This document shows positions 58,928-64,000 of a stretch of DNA of 64,000 bases, one piece after another. Origin of the DNA: Taeniopygia guttata (lineage: Eukaryota; Chordata; Aves; Passeriformes; Estrildidae); NCBI RefSeq assembly GCF_048771995.1, contig NC_133024.1, positions 59,602,501 to 59,666,500 on the forward strand, written 5' to 3'. The position numbers were made by a program, and so were the translations under genes. Every line of letters begins with the position of its first letter. Position 1 is the first letter of the stretch. Below the pieces are notes generated by a model. It was not told the origin of the DNA. It saw only the letters and a list, made by a program, of their open reading frames with translations, and made no database searches.

Positions 58928-61900
58928 GTGTATATATATATATAAAAGCCACTTAGTAGGTTGATGATTTTCTTTTATTTATTGTTTCTTTAATAGTCAG
59001 AACTTGTTGACTTGGCTGAAAACATCCAGCAGAAACTTTCTTACTTTAATGAGCTGGAAAATATCAACACTGTAAGTATTATTTCATTGTTAATAGTCTT
59101 AGAAAATGAAAGTGTACTGGTCTGTTGAACTTAGTCACCAACTAAGTAATGTGCTTAGGTTCCTTACAATGATGCTTTTTCTCGTTTTCCAAAGAAACTG
59201 AATTCCCCTACGCTGTCCGTGAACAGTGAAGGATTCATTCCCATGCTGGCTAAGCTTGATGATTGTATTGCATATATTTCATCACATGTAAGTAATTCTG
59301 TATTCATTTTGGTTAAATTGTCACTACTATGTGTTCATAGTTTTGTAATGTTTTTTTTCCCCCTATAAAAAGTTTTCTCTGTCAGATACAGGAAGAAGTT
59401 AAGGATGGTGCTTTATAAATGTGGGAAATTTTTATTGAATATACTTATTATTCTGCTTAAGTTTTGTAAAATACTGCTTTTAGTTTGTACAAGCTAGCTA
59501 GTTATGTAAGTATTTTAAGTTTTGATAAATTTTTGACTCTTTACTATTACTATTTAAAATTGATTTTTTTTTCTTTCAGCCAAATTTTAAGGACTATCCT
59601 GTATATTTGACAAAGTTTAAACAATGCCTTTCTAAAGCTATGCACCTTATCAAGACATACACTGTGAATACACTACAGAACCTCACAACACAGTTAATGA
59701 AAAGGGTAAGGTGAACCAGTAAGTGGGAAGTGGAGCTGTACTGAAATGTCTATTATAGCATCAAACAGTTCTCTTTTTATTTTTTTGAAGGTGGGATGTG
59801 TCAGCGGTTTTTTTTGGAAAATAGGTCAGTGCTATGGTGTTTGTGTAGGTTGTCCAATACTCAGCCAAATATGACAGAGACCTAGTGGTCCAAAAGATTT
59901 AAAAGTAGTAATTAAAAATGATGGAAATTGAAGAACATGAAGCCGGTGAATTGAAGTATGTGAGCAGTAAGCTGGTGAAGGCCAGGGATGGATGAAGGAC
60001 TGTGTTAGAGACACCAGATGGCCAGACAGCTGCTTTCCTGAACCAGAGTGTGCACTGGAGTTCTGAACTGGCTGTTGGTCTGTTGCCAAATGGGGGAGGT
60101 ACCCAAGAGAAATAGAGGTACTTTGGTGTTTTGTTTGGAGGTGGATTGCTTTGGAGACAGAGAGAGATTGAAGGGAATACTTGAAAAAAGTATACAGGAA
60201 CTGGGTGTTATATAGGATGGTAATTGTAAAGCACAGCTCTGAGTTCATACTGTCATCATTTCAGTATTACATTCCAGTAAGTATTCTTGGGTGCTCTTGG
60301 TCATGTAAATGTTCATTTATTCTGCAGTGGTTTGTGTAGCTGCAGATAACAACTGTTCCATGTTCCTGTTAGTTTTGCCAGTATTTTTTGTTTCAGTTTA
60401 AGATGTTGAAAGTGATGCTAATGTCCCAGGGAAGAGACACCCTGTCCAGGTGTTCACTCCCCCTTACTCCAGGGAGATGTGGGCATAAATGTGAACAGGG
60501 AGGGTTACTGGTCTCATTAAAACGTTGATAGTCTCATGTTGCAGTATTCTGGCAGAGCAGAAGGGAGAGGGGAATGTCTCTTCCTATGCACTTCTATTCT
60601 TTCTCCAAATAATTGTTTTGTACCTTGTGCTCAGTTCTGTTACAGGCAAACTTGGTGTCTCGAGGGATAATCAGTGAAACTGAAAGATGATGGAATTGAG
60701 AACTGGCACACCTAAAAGAAGGGAATTTTAGGCAGTGTTCATGGAAACTTATGAAAGGGTACTCATGGATCGAAGATTGTGGTTAAGTGGCATTGAACAT
60801 TTTTCATGTTTGGTACAAACCTAGGTCTTATTAAAAAAAAGGTATCATAGCTTGGTTTGATGTCAGTGGATTGCCCTGACTGAGCTGAATTTAACAAAAT
60901 TGAACATCTCTGATAATAAGCATGTCTTCAGAAAGAAGTGCATAACCTAATTTCTGGATTTGAATTAGGAGTTTTAAGTCAGGAAGAATACGTCTTTTGA
61001 GAGTTGGATAACCTTTTCCTTCCCATGTATCTGGGGGTTTTGTGGATATTTTGTATACTTTGAAACATCAAATGACTCCTTCTGCTGACTCCAAAAGTGC
61101 AGTACTGGAGCAGTGTTTTTTAGTTGTGATCAAGTGTTGAGTTTCCTGTTGTAACAGAACAAGACTGTCACGACTGGAAAGGGACTGAGATCTGGATGTT
61201 CTTTGGTGATGCACTTGTGAGTGGAGGTTTTGATGTATGTTTGTAGAAAGATTATGAGGTTGCTCACAGGGATGAAAATAGGAGGTGAGGATGGTGGAGT
61301 TTTCCTGCCCCCATCATGTTTCTGAAGAAGACCATCTCTTCTCTCTCACTTCATTAGGGATAAGGGGAAGAAAGCTTGGTGTGTAAACTGGGTCTCTGCT
61401 CCGCTTTGTTAGTGCTAGAATTTGTTTAAGTTCAAGCTGTCTGCCCTGCTGGGCTGGGGAGCTGTAGGGGGAGGTGCCTCAAGACTTGATATTCTGGTTG
61501 GAGCTTGAATGCAAGCTGAAACTTTGCTTCTCTGCCTTGGGTCCAGCAGATAAAAGGGAAATTTGTTCCATTTTAGTACTTCATATTAAGGACCAACAAT
61601 CTGCCTTCTCTGGCAGGTCCAGAGAAAATTTTTGTCTCTAATGAAGAATTTCATAATTACTGAAAATGTTCCTTTTCCTGTAGAGACTGTTGGATGAAAC
61701 GTTTGTGTTGGGTTTTGTTCTTCCATCTGACTTTAAATTCTGAAACCAGCATGCCTTTGTTGGTGGGAAGTGGCAAAGAGCTATATTTCACTGGAAGCAA
61801 TAGCATAAATAACCAATACCCTGTTTTAGAGCCTAATTATCTCAGCCATTATATACTAGAAGCCAAATATAGTATTTTGTTTTTTAACCAATTACTCATC

Positions 61901-63169
61901 TCTTCTTTCAGGATCCTTCAGCTGTGCCAAATTCTGACAATGCCTTCACACTGTTTTATGTGAAATTCAGAGCAGCTGCTCCCAAAGTCAGAGTAAGTAG
62001 CTGCTAACTGACTTTTAAAAAGGGAGTTATGAAAATGAGGCTTGAATTTATATGAAGGGTGAATGCAGGGATTGCATATTGTGCAAGTGTGAATATCCAA
62101 AGATTGCATATTGTATCTGTGGAAAAATACTACAAACTCTTTTCCAATTACTACAAAAAAGTAATTTACTGATAATACTTCTTTATCTTTTTTTTTTTTT
62201 TGAGTAGACTCTTATTGAACAAGTAGAGCAAAGATCTGAAAAAATGCCAGAGTAAGTATGTCTACATAATTTATCTTCAACAGTTTTAAATTTTGAAAAT
62301 ATTTACTTTTGTTTAGGTACTGTTAAAACATTAATTGTTTAAAAGAAAGTTTTAAAAACTGAAATTACATAGACCTAAAGAGGGTATTAGAATGCATTTT
62401 ATATGTGCCAGAAAATGATCTTCAGGTTGCAGTTACTGTTTTAATTTCTTGGCTAGGTATCAGCAAGTTCTCAATGAAATCCATCAATGTTACCTCGACC
62501 AGCGGGAGCTTTTGCTTGGTCCAAGTATCGCTAGCACTGTTACAGAATTAACCAGTCAGAATAACAGAGATCATTGTGCTCTGGTAGGTGAAGTAGTCAT
62601 GTGTTGTGAGGGTTTTGTTATGTTTTAATCCTCTCTCCCCCAGGAAGAATGAACTTACTTAATTCAGTCATTTACTTGCAAAATTGTTACTGTTCTCTGT
62701 GAGTTTGAATCACTAACATTCTACTAATATTTTCAAGCCGTACATGTTTTGTTTCTGTAAAAACTCCTCTCTGTTACAAACCTCACAGAGGGAGAAGGAT
62801 AAAAAAGAAGCATAAAATGTGGTTACTTAAATTTCAGAAACAAAAAGGGGACAGAAGTTGTACAATGAGCTTTTATTTGGTTAGTAATATATTTTCAGCC
62901 CATAGTCTTAGAGCTCATCTCATTGCTTTTGAATTTTACAGACCTTCAGTTTAATCATAGCTGTAATAATCACAACACAGTATATAATACATAGTAATAA
63001 TACCTCTTATATCTCTTGTGATACTGATGCAAGGAAAATAATTTAATAATCTAGTATTTGTATTTCTGTGAATACAGGTACGAAGTGGTTGTGCCTTTAT
63101 GGTCCATGTATGCCAGGATGAACACCAGCTTTACAATGAGTTCTTCACAAAACCAACACCAAAACTGGA
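53624..63169 (+). CDS. COG3: Conserved oligomeric Golgi complex subunit 3, first eleven exons
   Basis: Exons: 53624-53791, 55606-55752, 56282-56343, 58001-58166, 58997-59071, 59195-59287, 59580-59705, 61912-61992, 62208-62251, 62457-62583 and 63078-63169. All are GT-AG and give 393 residues in one frame, leaving two bases for the next exon beyond the window. The vertebrate protein is about 828 residues, so slightly under half is here. After a variable proline-rich start (MLEPPPAEPPPAG, where human has a leucine/alanine-rich one), the protein becomes almost human-like: LALWDRRPQPTAPLSDRQTD, VLELKAAAENLPVPAE, DYLSGFQEQCDAILNDVNSA, a coiled-coil stretch around the QHLESLQKQY segment, and LDQRELLLGPSIASTV. 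COG3 belongs to lobe A of the COG tethering complex (COG1-4), which holds vesicles for retrograde traffic within the Golgi and so keeps glycosyltransferases in place. The start codon has A at -3. Confidence 0.97.
53792..55605 (+). other. COG3: COG3 intron 1
   Basis: Its first 200 bp are still CpG-island DNA. The rest is unique-looking sequence with no exon, repeat or RNA gene I can support. Confidence 0.65.
55968..55999. repeat. Perfect 14-bp hairpin with 4-base loop in COG3 intron 2
   Basis: CTTCAAGAGAAACA (55968-55981) is followed by the loop GTGG and the exact complement TGTTTCTCTTGAAG (55986-55999). Mispairing stops right outside the arms. Too short for a typical pre-miRNA; a recent template-switch origin is plausible. 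Confidence 0.8.
56093..56140 (-). mobile_element. Possible very short CR1 tail
   Basis: ATTTCAGTTGGAAGGGACCC resembles the last bases of a CR1 in reverse complement. Only about 45 bp match, so the call is tentative. Confidence 0.35.
56344..58000 (+). other. COG3: COG3 intron 3
   Basis: The intron runs from GTACGT to TTTTCTAG. No repeat or RNA gene was recognised. Open frames at 56424-56849 and 57873-58000 are chance extensions. Confidence 0.65.
58865..58944. repeat. (TA)n / (TATG)n microsatellite in COG3 intron 4
   Basis: About 80 bp of TA repeats with TG and CA interruptions lie 50-130 bp before the next exon. It is likely to be polymorphic and can form a cruciform. Confidence 0.9.
59706..61911 (+). 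other. COG3: COG3 intron 7
   Basis: The largest COG3 intron in the window, from GTAAGG to TTTCAG. No repeat, exon or RNA gene could be supported. Confidence 0.65.
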
Positions 63170-64000
63170 GTAGGTGGTAGATGCTGGTTTTGTTTTACTG
63201 GATGTTGTATTTAGTGTGTTGTGATGTAGCAGGCAATATTTTAAGGCAAATAGCTATGTTCAAATGATTTGGTAAGAACTTGCAGGATAAAAAAACAGCT
63301 CAATCACTTCTAGCATCAGAATTTGATGTTCTTGTGTTTTCTTCTTTCTTCAGGCAAAGCTGATAGTTCCCATTCTCCGTAAATAATCTTTGCAAATGCT
63401 CTGTAGATAGTATTAGTGCCTAATATGTGATTAGTGAAGGGAGCATTGAGAATGACAAAAATGTCTAGAGTGAGTGCTATTGGTGTCTTAAACAATATAT
63501 GCCTCACTTTGAACATGAAAGAAAAAAATAAATTGAAGTAACATTTCTGGTGTGTCACTGCATTGATATAGTAACTTCAGTTGGATTAGAAAGTGTGCTC
63601 TGAGGTGTTGGTAGCTATTACAGGAAACATTACCAAGCTTCTCCTCCTGCGTCCCTCTTTGTGTGCTCCTGATTCTAATACACTGTTGTGTCCTTGGAAT
63701 CAGATGAGTCTTTTCTCAAGGGAAGATTTGGGTTATGATTCTGAGCTCAGCAGGAGCATTTTCTTACAGAGAAGCCAAGTAAACCAGGTTGCAGCGTCTT
63801 CCCTTTCTGACAGGTTGAGTTGTTGGTTGGTTTGTATAGATTTTTTTTGTTTATTTGAATTTTTAAAAGTTTATTTTAAAATTAAATAAAAGCTGTAACA
63901 CCATTTTTAAGCAGTTGATATGCCACATCGTTTAAAAGGAAAACTTTTCCTACTTTAGGAAATAGTGGGTTTATGTTTTAAACATCCTTGTCTGACGTTT
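63170..64000 (+). other. COG3: COG3 intron 11 (partial)
   Basis: It starts GTAGGT and runs past the window end. No further COG3 exon is present: the expected continuation after PKLD is not encoded here. Confidence 0.7.

Noticed and set aside
1-64000. CRISPR arrays, operons, ribosome binding sites, tRNA or rRNA genes
   Set aside because: None seen; this is vertebrate nuclear DNA, and no tRNA cloverleaf or rRNA segment was recognised.

Overview
The window looks like nuclear DNA of a bird, most likely a passerine. The multi-exon genes match vertebrate proteins. The interspersed repeats are almost all CR1 LINE 3' ends, and one solo LTR at about 9.9-10.5 kb resembles a common songbird endogenous-retrovirus LTR. 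No SINE was recognised. The gene order GTF2F2 - TPT1 - SLC25A30 - COG3 is the block found on human 13q14.

Layout. (1) 1-6870, + strand: the last two coding exons and 3' end of GTF2F2 (RAP30). (2) 6.9-14.05 kb: an intergenic stretch with a solo LTR and, at 13.27-13.41 kb, an H/ACA-snoRNA-like sequence. (3) 14.06-19.22 kb, - strand: the complete TPT1 (TCTP) gene with six exons and a TATA/5'TOP promoter in a CpG island. It carries two CR1 insertions and a second copy of the H/ACA snoRNA in its last intron. (4) 19.65-40.1 kb: a gene-poor region with CR1 remnants, a small LTR-like piece, a poly(A)-tailed retroposed fragment, a coding-like island and a pair of perfect hairpins. (5) 40.4-52.3 kb, + strand: the complete SLC25A30 (UCP6/KMCP1) gene, with a CpG-island non-coding first exon and nine coding exons. 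One intron has a GC donor, and the last has textbook U12-type signals. (6) 52.9-53.3 kb: a CR1 tail running into the COG3 CpG island. (7) 53.6 kb to the window end, + strand: the first eleven exons of COG3 (393 of roughly 830 residues); the rest lies beyond the window.

The four proteins do not form one pathway. They are housekeeping factors: a transcription initiation factor subunit, a growth/translation-linked protein, a mitochondrial anion carrier and a Golgi tethering-complex subunit. Every coding exon was placed by hand from splice signals, reading phase and remembered vertebrate proteins. All phases close, giving TPT1 172 aa and SLC25A30 291 aa. I found no undescribed multi-gene system. 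The observations most worth checking are the snoRNA pair, the U12 and GC-AG introns, the poly(A)-tailed retrocopy and the perfect hairpins.
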